Source: Spizellomyces punctatus DAOM BR117 (lineage: Eukaryota; Chytridiomycota; Chytridiomycetes; Spizellomycetales; Spizellomycetaceae). From it: a stretch of 64,000 nt of DNA. The stretch covers positions 124,001 through 188,000 of the forward strand of contig NW_015971555.1 of assembly GCF_000182565.1 (NCBI RefSeq). The letters run 5' to 3'. The translations under genes were made by a program, and so were the position numbers. Under the pieces are notes generated by a model, which ran no database searches, was not told the origin of the DNA, and saw nothing but the letters and a program-made list of their open reading frames with translations. This document shows positions 12,301 through 23,667 of this stretch, one piece after another. Within the stretch, counting starts at the first letter, position 1, and each line of letters starts with the position of its first letter.

Positions 12301-15300
12301 TGTGAAGCATTTGCAGATGTATCAAGTCCTTGCCGCTCCTGTAGCGGACCTACTCTTGAACCAGGATTACTTCCTGAAGTGGAAGGGCATTCTTCAGACA
12401 CTGATCTCCTCGGAGCTTGATCAAACCGCGATTCAGAGAGTTCTTTCTTCGAATTCGGATGTGACTCGTACTGAACAGACTAGAAAAGCCGCGCTTGAAG
12501 CCATCATGAAAACAACATGTCTAGCAAAGGAGGAAGAATATATGAAATGCAGCGCTGCAGTTACTGCAGTATCTCCTGAACCAGAAGCGGCAGGTCAAGA
12601 ACTCGGCATCTTCTCAAATATACACGCGTCAAAAAAGCCCGTCGTTTTAATTCAGTGCGCAATGCTGGATACTCTGGCGCATTTCGGCCATCTACTCTAC
12701 GTGCTTATTAAGGATCCATTGAAACGCGAATCAATATTTGCAAACGATAACTTTGGAATCCAGCGAATATCGCAAAGATCGGTCCACGTGTTTGGCGGGT
12801 ACCCGTTTGAGCCAGATAATCTTCATGAGGTGCATTCCATAGCGTCTTCGGCAGTTGTCGCCATCGAGGGATTGAATGGTAAGTTGCCACTATTGAGCGC
12901 TTCGATTAATGGCATAAATTTAATCAATCACCACTAGAATCTGCCCACAAATCTGGCGACACTACGGATTCTGATTCTCTTCAAGTTCTTCAGAATTACG
13001 TCGATCTGTTAGAATGCGTCAGAGCCATTCAATGGCACGTCGCCGACGTTCTTGTTCCTGAAGTCATCCTTATCTTAGCCCAAAAGGAAGACTCTTCCCT
13101 GCAAAGCCTCCTGACTGATCTGGAAAGACTATGTTCAGGTGTCGACAATACACTCGACCAGAGCTCGGAAGCATTCCAAACCGTCGCGGCGAAATTGGTA
13201 AGTATTCGAGCTTCGGCAGAACCCATTCGCTATCTAACGCAAGTGTAAGGGTGCGGAGTTTCCGGCTCTGTGCGCGGAATATGGTTCGCAACCTTCCACC
13301 GGTGCCCAGGCGATCCTGTCATCTTTCAATCATTTTTTCACCCCGATAGTAAACGGAATGCGCCATCTTCCTGGTCAGAAGGGTACCAATGAAGCGCAGA
13401 TTATTCACAACGCCCTCATGGTGCAACAGATACTGGTACGGGTCGTCTCTCGTTATCTGACAGCTGCGACTTTCGCAACTCACTGCCGAATAGTCCATTT
13501 TGCACATATTGCAGGCCTCCCAGCGTTACTACCAACAGGCTGAAATGGATACTGACGATCCGTCCAATGAATGGATTGCCAATTATGATTTTTGCGACAT
13601 TATGCGGGAGAGCGAGCATTTTGCAACAGCGACTGCGACATTGAAGCGGTATCTCGACATCTGCATCAGAGAAATATGCATGAAGCCTATGGCAAAGCTG
13701 TTTAATAAAAGCATAAAGCGCGTTGGTGGGACTCTGGGAAGTGAGCGTGCAAACGACCAAGAGAAATCCGGCCGTGCACTGATCGGAATACCGTTTGTTG
13801 ACCAAGCACATGCTCTGATCAATGCTCATGTTCCCTTCGATGGAGAGCTTCGTCAGCAATTGATGGCTCTCCAAGATCTCCTTTCCCGTGATGTTGAGCG
13901 ACGTGTCCAAATGGACATCAGCCAAAAAGTAACTGACAGCGGCAATCACTCCATTGTGTTGCATTATATAACCTTGTAATCCTAACTTCATAGGGGATCG
14001 GCCATCTTCGACGATTTGAGGCCCGACTACAGCAGCGTAAGCTGGCGTTAACTCGGTACCAGCTAGTGCACGAATCAGCCTTGACGTACCCTATACGACA
14101 TGGTGCGACTGAGGCACCCTTACCGATGGAGACTCCTCGCCTACAGGTACTATGCTATGATCACAGTCACTCCTTACTATTGGTATTAACGGCTAGATAT
14201 CGTAGTTCATTGAAAGTTTAAAACGCGATATGCCCCTTCTATTACAGCTCTGTAGTGATTTGCGCTCACTTGCGGGAGCCTGCCAGATTTTGGAGTCTGA
14301 GCTCGCGCCACTTCTCGCTTGGTCCTCGGCAGATTCTTCCAAAGAGCATGCAATTAGCGCGTTCGGAGACGCCTGCCGTACGCGCCATGCTCAAATCATG
14401 ATGGAGACTCAGCGGGTGAGTGGGGTGACCCAAAGGATTCTGTGATAGTCGTCTTAATATTTGCTATAACTAGATTCAAGACATTATCGAACTCTGCGAT
14501 ACCCTTGTTCACTTTGAAACATTTCGCGGTCCTGGTGGAAGGATGCAGTCGATGGAAAAAGATACGTTAGAACTGGTGGAAGCACTCAAACAAGTGGTGA
14601 ACAAGCCTAATTACACTGGGGTCTTGAAACCGAATTCGGGTGTGAGTGAAGATGAGCAAGTTTCTATACAGGTACTTGATTCGACGGTAAATCTCACGCC
14701 AGGAAATTGTAATAACGTTACATTTGTTTAGGAGAAACTACTAGCAGTACATCATGCCTATCAGAATTGTGACAGAGTACTTGAGGACATTCACAAGATC
14801 ATGAAGAATCTATACAAAACATCCGCAGTTCTTCCCTCTGCGAAGAACATGACAGCCGAGATACAGGTAGGTGTTGAGAGACCGCGCATAAATTGCACTC
14901 GTCCTCACACATCTGGTAGGAGTATCTGAGTCAATGGAGCCATTGCGGCCAGAAAATAAAGGGGCTTGAAGTGGCTTCACGGAACCCGCCCGACAGGACG
15001 TCCCTGGTAATAACTTGTTGACGCCTGGCCAGAATGGAAATGAAACTCATTCTTTTCTCTGATGTGCAGGAGAAAACGATGAACAAAATTCACTTGGAAG
15101 TCGAAAGGTGCATCAAGATGCTCTTCTCCTTCAGCTCACTGAAGCCGCTAGAGATCGCACTGGAGGCGGAACGAGAGGAACTGGCTCAGAGTCCATTGCA
15201 ATCTCCCACCGAAGAGAAACTGCCTGAATCCCTACCTACGCACGAATCAGACTGGCTGGCTTTGCAGCCACACCAGCCAATGGTCGTTCATGAGAGTGGA

Positions 15301-15796
15301 GATCCGCTAATGCTGGAGGATATGGTCGCCCACGATCTTCCTTCCCCAGATCAACCACAAGTGATTGCGACCGTGGAAGAGAGTCGCCGCACCGAGGCAA
15401 CTTCACTGCACCATTTCCAGCAAGATGGCGTCGTTGCGGTAGACATGGAGATTACGGAGGCACTTGCACAGACTGGTTGTGAGAGAGAATATGTCCCGCA
15501 GGGTGGGAACTTAATTTTTCACTTGGGAGGCGTATGTTTTCCGCTGACATGTTTGTGCTCAGGGGAAGAACGAAATGCGTATGCGATTCACGTGCTGCGC
15601 CGCGTCAAAGCAAAGTTGAGCGGACGCGATGCTATCGATCAGGGCAAGATGACAGTACCGGAACAGGTGAGCAGCGGTGAATATGTTTGCATGGCTGAGC
15701 TGTCTGACCTCCTTTCAGGTGGACATGATAGTAGGAGAAGCGACCAATATGGATAACCTGGCCGTTATGTACGAAGGTTGGATGTCGTGGTTCTAA
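3356..15796 (+). CDS. SMG1: SMG1 PI3K-like protein kinase (nonsense-mediated mRNA decay)
   Basis: One very large multi-exon gene encoding roughly 3,400-3,500 residues. SMG1 phosphorylates UPF1 in nonsense-mediated decay. Exon 1 is 3356..3416 and starts MNYTRSGGRGRGRH; exon 2 begins at 3473. N-terminal HEAT sequence includes DVVDLLVGW (near 4240), close to the animal SMG1 HPEKF-DVVDILVGW segment. FAT-type helical repeats lie around 8.2-10.5 kb. The kinase domain (about 10.6-11.7 kb) has GDRHLDN, HIDYNVCFE and LLTLLEAFVYDPLVDWT, all SMG1-specific. A long insertion follows, as in animals, and the FATC domain closes the gene with ATNMDNLAVMYEGWMSWF. The conserved ends and catalytic residues argue for an intact gene. 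Internal exon borders were not all resolved. Confidence 0.95.
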
Positions 15797-16855
15797 TCTT
15801 GCCACAACATCGTCACAACTGATCGCATGCGCCGTGCAAGTAATCTAAGATACTGGTCCAGCAAGTGGGGCTCATGCCTATTGCTGGTTGCCGAAAACCA
15901 GTATTTGGATTTCCGAGTCTCGACGAAGCTCATCCTGCACTGCAGCGCTCCCCGGGACACCGGGTTGGGATCTGGCAAACTTTCCGACCAATTCATGTGT
16001 AACTTGAAGCCGTTTTGCGTAATTGCTTCGTGCGTCAGACAGATCAATGTCGTAAATATACCTTTGGTGTCACTTCACCTGTCGATACTTTTGATATTTT
16101 TGAATGGCTCGGGGATAAATCTGGTAGTCCAGCAGCGCGCCAACGGACCCAGACCTGGCTATGACCTTGGTAAATGACAGATGAATACACGTGAAAATCG
16201 CGAGACTAAGCCATGGAGGGCGAAACGTGGGAATGGACTGATCAACATTGTTGGTATTTAGAAAACCGTTACACCAACTTCATTCTGGACTCATACTTTT
16301 ATTGCTCAACTGCGAACATGATGAATTGGCGCATTAGCAGTGTTGGGTGAAGACCACATTGACCTGTTCCGCTCTACGTAGCCCGCAGAAATTAGCGCCA
16401 GGTATGTAGGGGCTGTACCGAAGATTCGTGTGTTCGTTTCAAGGTGTGCTTTTTGTTGTATCTACCGGGGGTGCCAGGTCCGTGTTCCAGGTGTTCTCAA
16501 TCTAGTGCTATGGAACCGGGGGAATTGCCCCACTTTTATTAATGATCCAGGAATGATCAAGATTCTGCTATGGGTAGAATGCATATCTGTCTATAGACTT
16601 GAACCCTTCACTAAATGCATCTGGGGATTAACTATGAAAGAATGAACATGAGCACACGCACGATCATGCAACCAGAATATCACTTTTATGGAGACTCACG
16701 CTGCTCCTTAAAGTCTTATCCGCACGGGTTGTAGCCAACAAAAAAACACGCGCGCCTTAAAAGCAACCGCGACCCGCCACCGGCCTTTCACTCGACATTA
16801 CCTGAATCCCAAACAGAACTTCTACTTACTTACAAAACCGTGCGCATTCAACGTG
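15797..16855. other. intergenic region after SMG1
   Basis: About 1.06 kb without a supported gene. At 16035..16150 one plus frame reads sensibly for about 38 codons (SPVDTFDIFEWLGDKSG) before a stop, and a short open stretch in the same frame lies upstream, interrupted by a stop. This could be a decayed gene or chance. The last ~150 bases form the promoter and leader of the next gene. Confidence 0.5.
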
Positions 16856-17667
16856 ATGGTTCGCTTAACACTCATAGCCGCTGCCGTGACTGCTGCACTG
16901 GCAGTTCTTAGCCCTGTCGCGGGAAGCGCGGATGGAAAAGACGCTGCGGAAGTTCCTCACAAGTGCCCCATCAGCGAAAAGGTACCAGCACCATTATTTG
17001 CAAAGTCAACCTTAAGGGCTGTCATTCTAATCATCTTGTAAATTCATTCATAGTGCCCTTATTATGAGGTAACTGGTTGGAATACACCGTGTACTATTCA
17101 GCAAACCGCTGATCTCGTCCTGACATCTGCGCAATGTAGCACGCAAAAGATACTGGAATGATAAAGTCAAGCGACGACAAGACAGCAACGAAAGGCTGTC
17201 CCTTGAAAGAAAAGGGCTGTCCGTACTATGAAAAGCACAAGGGTGACCACAATCTCGTCGACGCCCTTGTAACCGAGAATGACGATTGTCCTCTGGCTTC
17301 AAAGTGCAAATTCTACCAGGTGTGTATTTTGACTGTCCAAGGTCTCATGATGAACTACTGATAAGGTCTGTAGGATGTGAAAGACGGAACTGCCTCTGCC
17401 GTGAACTTCAACAAATCCGACTGTCCCCTTGCGCACAAGTGCCCCTACTATGATGAACTGAAGAAGAATGGCTCGACCACAGCAACCGATTGCCCAGTCC
17501 TTCACGCTTGTCCTCACTTTAGCAAAAAGGATTTGGAAACACAGCCGCACGTAGGGGGTCATCCCCATGGTCACGCGCATAAAGGTCATGAATGTCCGTT
17601 CATCGCAAAGAAGAAGGCGGAAGAGGCCCTGGAAGCAGAGAAGGTGCATGTCAAGGACGAATTGTGA
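16856..17667 (+). CDS. Cys-Pro repeat protein with signal peptide and C-terminal KDEL
   Basis: Four exons, all in phase: 16856..16981, 17054..17068 (15 nt), 17140..17319 and 17374..17667, giving 204 residues. The start MVRLTLIAAAVTAALAVL is a signal peptide; the last residues are HVKDEL, a classical ER retrieval signal. The body holds five repeats of CP-x3/4-C-[PK]-[YFH]-[YF] (CPISEKCPYYE, CPLKEKGCPYYE, CPLASKCKFY, CPLAHKCPYYDE, CPVLHACPHF) plus a half repeat (CPFIAKK): 11 cysteines and ten Cys-Pro pairs. A His-rich linker (HPHGHAHKGH) lies before the last unit. I do not recognise the family. An ER-luminal metal- or heme-binding or disulfide-rich protein is an inference. Start choice is firm because the signal peptide follows the ATG directly. 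Confidence 0.85.
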
Positions 17668-17754
17668 GCTTACGCAAGGGATCGTACTTTTCAGCTGAAG
17701 TAACCTGTATAACATGTATTACGTCCAAACGTTGTGACCTGAGAAAATAAATGT

Positions 17755-18971
<1,217 letters not shown>

Positions 18972-19198
18972 GGTAAGTGAAACTGAGATGCGACGAAAGA
19001 TTTTAGGTTTGCAAACGCTGAAGGATCTGCTGGTGTTCACCACCCGACCCCGAACGTGTTCACGTGAGCTCCAGGATGTGGCACAGTCGACATGACGCTG
19101 ATGCCAGCTCACCAATGTTGGCTCAGCCAGGTTCACCCTTCACATCTGGCTGGATTGAATCAAGTTTGGACGCGAACCACAACTTGAAATCCAACAGA

Positions 19199-20542
19199 AT
19201 GACGAGCGTCGAGCAGCAAATTGCCGCGAATGGGACATTGTATGCTCTCTTGGACTCGCTCACCTGTGGAGAGGTGATCAAAGATCAAGATCCAGCCGCG
19301 AATAAGCTTGGGGCGCGACCTCAACATCCTCTATGCCTTGATAGCGAACTGTCTGTGAGCGAAGGTGTATAGCACTTTCCTTAACTGGCACAATCATGGC
19401 AGGAAACCGTGGCTGATGCGCTGTATTATATCTAGGATGCGAAGCACTTGCTGCCAATAGAATAACTTCCGCACCAGTGTACGACGCTAACAAGGGCGGC
19501 TTTATTGGAATGCTGGACTACCGGGACCTTGTTGCCTTCGTTCTGTCTGTCCTACATAAGGTGCCAAAAGACCCAAGCCCCGTAGATGTCAGCATGGTAG
19601 GGTGATGGTACACTGCGACGAAAATACGTAGATAATTCCTACATTTTGGACTTCCCATGGTGCAGGACGTCACGGATATCGTAAAGCGCGCTCTAGTAAA
19701 CAAAAGCGAAGTCCCAATCAAACTTGTCAGCAATTTGTCTCACTCGAATCCTCTTATTCCTGTGCAAGCCTCTGCATCCATCCGCGTGGCTGTAGAGGAA
19801 TTTGTGCGAAATCATGTTCATCGCGTTGTTGTGCTGCAACCGGAAAACGACACTGCCCACTTTGCTGGGATTCTCTCTCAGTCTGCTGTGGCTGCTTTGG
19901 TTGCGTCGCGCGTGGGAAAATTGGCCGGTGCTGCTGATCCGACCGCCAAATCAATGTGGGCGACAGGAAATAAGACATTACAAGAACTGGGTCTAGTCGG
20001 GAAGGACATCATATCAGTGATTCCGGATGACACAGTGAGTATTTTATGGCGTAAATTCACCGGAATATGGACAATCGTTGATGTCATTCTCCCAGGTCTT
20101 AGAAGGGCTGTATATGATGCACGAACACAAGATATCGTCTGTAGCAATCGTCGAGCGCACAGAGCAGGGAGATAACGTATGGGAGACGCGAATAATCCTT
20201 GCGCTACTAAATGGCATTTGTACTAACCATTCGACTATCAAAAAGCAGCTGGTGGGATCCATAAGCATGACAGATATCAAGGCTATACTTGCTGATCGGA
20301 AAGGTTGGAGGCGTCTTTACGAACGAGCGTTTGACTTCTTCACAAGCATGCGCTTTGAGCAAGGGCTCGAGGCGGGCGGAGATGACCGCATACCCACATT
20401 TACAGTCCATCCTGAAACCACTCTCATTGCGACAATCGAAAAGATGGCAGCTACCCGCGGACATCGTGTCTGGGTAGTGGAGGGAAGTCGCGCAGTGGGT
20501 GTTGTTAGTCTATCGGATATTATGCCACTTCTGCTAAAATGA
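19199..20542 (+). CDS. four-CBS-domain protein, AMPK gamma/Snf4-like
   Basis: Five exons encode a protein made almost only of CBS motifs. The four units end in recognisable strand-helix segments: GGFIGMLDYRDLVAFVL, HFAGILSQSAVAALVA, LVGSISMTDIKAIL and AVGVVSLSDIMPLLL. Four CBS motifs in two Bateman pairs is the plan of the AMPK gamma subunit (Snf4), which binds adenine nucleotides, and of some stand-alone CBS proteins. The phosphate-contacting residues cannot be judged by eye, so AMPK gamma is a suggestion only. Introns join in phase (for example DDT|VLEG and GDN|LVGS). The ATG at 19199 gives MTSVEQQIAANG; in-frame ATGs at 19076 and 19115 would extend it. Confidence 0.8.
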
Positions 20543-20714
20543 TCGATGCAAAGAGAGAAAAGGAGTTTATGAACGGTCCCGATTTCTTGATTCTGTACAA
20601 TATATACGCTCTATCCCTCCCCTTCGTTAATCAAGCTCATAAAGTATGCTTCTCTCTGTGAAAGGTTTCTTATCAGCATCGGACCGACGGAAAGATTTTT
20701 TTAGACAAGACAAC

Positions 20715-21253
20715 TCACTGGACAATAACTTTCCTATCGTATCGCGACACTCGGACCTAAAACTTGATAAATGTCATAGCCGACGTGAATGCCAACCACC
20801 GTCAATTTTACCTCAGCAGGAGTTTTTAATCGAGGAATCACTTCTGCTGGGTATTTCGAATACAAGCTCTGACTTCCATTAGAATATCCATAGGGATTTG
20901 TTGGCAGTTGTGCCGGCTATATGAGAAAGATTAGTAGGCGCCTTGCTCCAGTACATAAAGTACCAACCTGGCTGACCCGGCGCTTATAGATAGCCTGGAG
21001 TTGAGGACCTATTGCTGTTGCGTCTGCCCTAGTACTGTCTACCCGAACCAAAGTTTGTTATAGGTATTTACAATTTGCAGCGTCAGCTACTCTGCATACT
21101 TGTCCGGCTGGGGGGAGTCGCGTAAGGGAAAGGTACGTTAACCACGAGGCTCGGCAACGGGTCATCGGGCCGGGGGGCAAAGACCTCAGCTGCTGTGGGT
21201 GCACGCTCTGTACAAGCTAGAATATCATACGGTCCGGCGTTGCTGGAAGTCAT
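20715..21253 (-). CDS. small four-exon orphan protein, 118 residues
   Basis: Found by splicing rather than as a long open frame. Exons on the minus strand: 21100..21253, 20968..21023, 20812..20916, 20715..20756. The introns begin GTATGC, GTTGGT and GTAAAA and end CAG, TAG and TAG, and every junction keeps phase through to TGA. The product starts MTSSNAGPYDILACTERAPT, is proline-rich in the first half (PRPDDPLPSLVVNVPFPYATPP) and ends with NPYGYSNGSQSLYSKYP and SRYDRKVIVQ. It has no signal peptide, membrane segment or domain I recognise. The composition (Pro, Tyr, Asn, short basic patches) recalls small structural proteins such as axonemal inner proteins, but that is only a guess. It sits between the CBS gene (convergent) and ketoacyl-ACP synthase (divergent). 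Confidence 0.7.
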
Positions 21254-21374
21254 TGCTTGTTATCCCAAGGAAGTTTGACTGGGATTGGATCTGCCATGCT
21301 TTGCGCTGTGTGGCGTAGCCATGTTCCATATTGTCATCAGTGACACTTTCGAGTTCGATTAGCGGATATCGGCA

Positions 21375-23193
21375 ATGTCCTTTCCTCGGCGTGTGGTGGT
21401 AACGGGTCTTGGGTTAGTGACGCCTTTAGGAACAGGGGTGAACCATGTGTGGTCTGGATTACTTGCAGGAAGGTCAGGAATCACTTCTCTTAAGGGAGTC
21501 AAGCATCAAGGTACCGGTCGGGGATACGAGGACATACCATCGCAAGTTGCTGCCCTTGTCCCGCGAGGCAATAAAGAGGGCGAGTTCGATGTGGACAAGT
21601 GGGTGAAGAAAGGGGTAGGTCTGCGAACCTTATTGGAGGCATTGTCAGAAAGACTCTGACAATCGAGACATCGGACTCACCGAACAACCTCGCGTGATAT
21701 CTTATGTGAAAATTCCGTACTGACTACCCGTTTCATGTATCGATATGTGCATTCATAGGATGTGCGAAATATGGCGCCTTTTATGCATTACGCGTTGTCA
21801 GCGGCGCAACAAGCTATAACTGACTCTGGTTGGCTTCCTACAACTGAACTGGAGAAGCAGCGCACGGTATGTTTTTTGCTCGATTTTGCTTGCAGATGTA
21901 ATACTGACTGTGGGAAGGTGATTCCAGGGCGTCTGTTTTGGGTCGGGTATTGGCTGTTTGGACGAGATGGAATCTACGGCAATATCTTTCGCTGAAAATG
22001 TAATTGTGGATCAAACTCCATTGAATCCACAAATATTGAACTGAGATACGAATAGGGAATGAGAAGAATTTCTCCTTATTTTGTGCCAAAGATCCTCATC
22101 AATTTGGCAGCGGGGCATATTAGTATGCGTTATGGCCTTCAGGTTGCAGCGTTCATTGGACTGTCGTTAGATTCATCGACTGAGCTTTGATTTGCTGTTG
22201 AAAAGGGTCCTAACCACGCCGCATCAACAGCTTGTACCACCGGGGCCCATTCAATCGGAGATGCCATGCGATTTATCCAATTCGGGGATGCGGATGTGAT
22301 GGTAGCTGGTGGTTCGGAGGCCAGTGTGTCGCCTTTGGCGATGGCAGGGTTTGCAAAGTAAGGGGTGTTCTGACTCTCAGCCTGCATGCCGGTGGTCTCA
22401 GTGCATCTGACCTCTACTAGAGCGCGGGCGTTATGCACAAAATTCAACGATGATCCGGAGGCCTCATCGCGGCCGTTTGATCGAGATCGCGACGGATTCG
22501 TCATAGGGGAAGGTGCTGGATGCATGGTGCTAGAGGAATATGAACATGCTAAAGCCAGGGGCGCCCGAATATATGCTGAACTCCGCGGATATGGGTTGTC
22601 CAGTGACGCACATCATATAACTGCACCTCCCGATGACGGCCGAGGGGCTGCCAGATCAATGCAGCGCGCGCTTGAGATTGGCGGTCTGACAGTGGAGGAA
22701 ATTGATTATATCAATGCACATGCCACAAGTACTGGATTAGGTACCATCCCTGTCAGATTGTGACTGCAGCATGATTGCATTCTGAGAACCCTACTGTAGG
22801 TGATTTATCGGAAACTCGAGCGATAAAAACGGTCTTTGGTGACTGCTCGCATAAAGTGGCTGTCTCCTCTACAAAAGGTGCGATTGGACATCTCCTTGGA
22901 GCTGCCGGCGCTGTGGAGGCGATTTTCACCGTTTTGGCAATCGTTAATGTAAGTTCGATTTATGTACGACTATGGGCTATGGCACATCACTGATCCTGTC
23001 TACCTAGGATGCACTACCACCGACGCTAAACCTTCACAACCCATATCCACGCGAAGATTTCTCTTTGGATTATGTTCCACTCGTAGCAAGAGACATGAAG
23101 GGGACCAACGGCGGGAAGGGAGTATTCGCAGCTCTTACAAATAGCTTTGGATTTGGAGGAACAAACGCAAGTCTACTGTTTGCGAAGGTGTGA
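21375..23193 (+). CDS. CEM1: mitochondrial 3-oxoacyl-ACP synthase (Cem1/OXSM type KAS)
   Basis: Condensing enzyme of mitochondrial type II fatty acid synthesis, which supplies octanoate for lipoate. Several exons. The start [19 protein letters not shown] goes straight into the catalytic fold, as in yeast Cem1, with no separate presequence. The nucleophile cysteine is in [15 protein letters not shown]; the two histidines are in [13 protein letters not shown] and [18 protein letters not shown]; the C-terminal glycine loop is [14 protein letters not shown]. Further exons read [13 protein letters not shown] and [19 protein letters not shown], both typical of the family. It ends at TGA 23191-23193. 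It is in tandem with SSADH and divergent from the orphan gene. Confidence 0.94.
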
Positions 23194-23667
23194 GGCTATT
23201 TAATGAAGGCCGTCCTATGTGTAGGCAGGACCCTATTCTGGGCTTATAGCACTCGAATGATATTCAATGGATTATCTCACTTCGCCTTGATACCCATGAG
23301 AATGATTATTATGCTGTATGATGTGTTCCTTGTAACTTACCAGGCGGCGGAAAATATCATTAGAAAACATACACTCCCCCGTCAGCACCCCAACCGAGTC
23401 TAACCAGCTACTATATTAGTCAATGCCGCCCATACTTCTGTGCAATACCTTCTCACCATCCCATGTGCTACACTCTTTGAGCCTATCCGTAGCTCTTAAA
23501 AAGACGGCCTTTCATTCTTGAAAATTGATGGATACCCTCACTGGGGACATTATCTTTGCATACCGTAGCCGCATTAGCTCTGTCCTTCATCGCGTGACTA
23601 AGCCCAGATTTAGCCGAACGAACCCACTACCCTCATTTCGTCACACCAATGAGTTACTTCATTGACC
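23194..23667. other. KAS-SSADH intergenic region
   Basis: About 470 bases between tandem genes. I see no supported gene; short open frames here lack coding character. It presumably holds the KAS terminator and the SSADH promoter. Confidence 0.5.

Noticed and set aside
3356-15796. The PIKK as TOR, ATM or ATR
   Set aside because: HIDYNVCFE, PLVDWT, the long gap between kinase and FATC, and the YEGW-x-x-W/F end are SMG1-specific.
20646-20882. Plus-strand frame of 78 codons
   Set aside because: It overlaps the spliced minus-strand orphan gene antisense and has no coding features.
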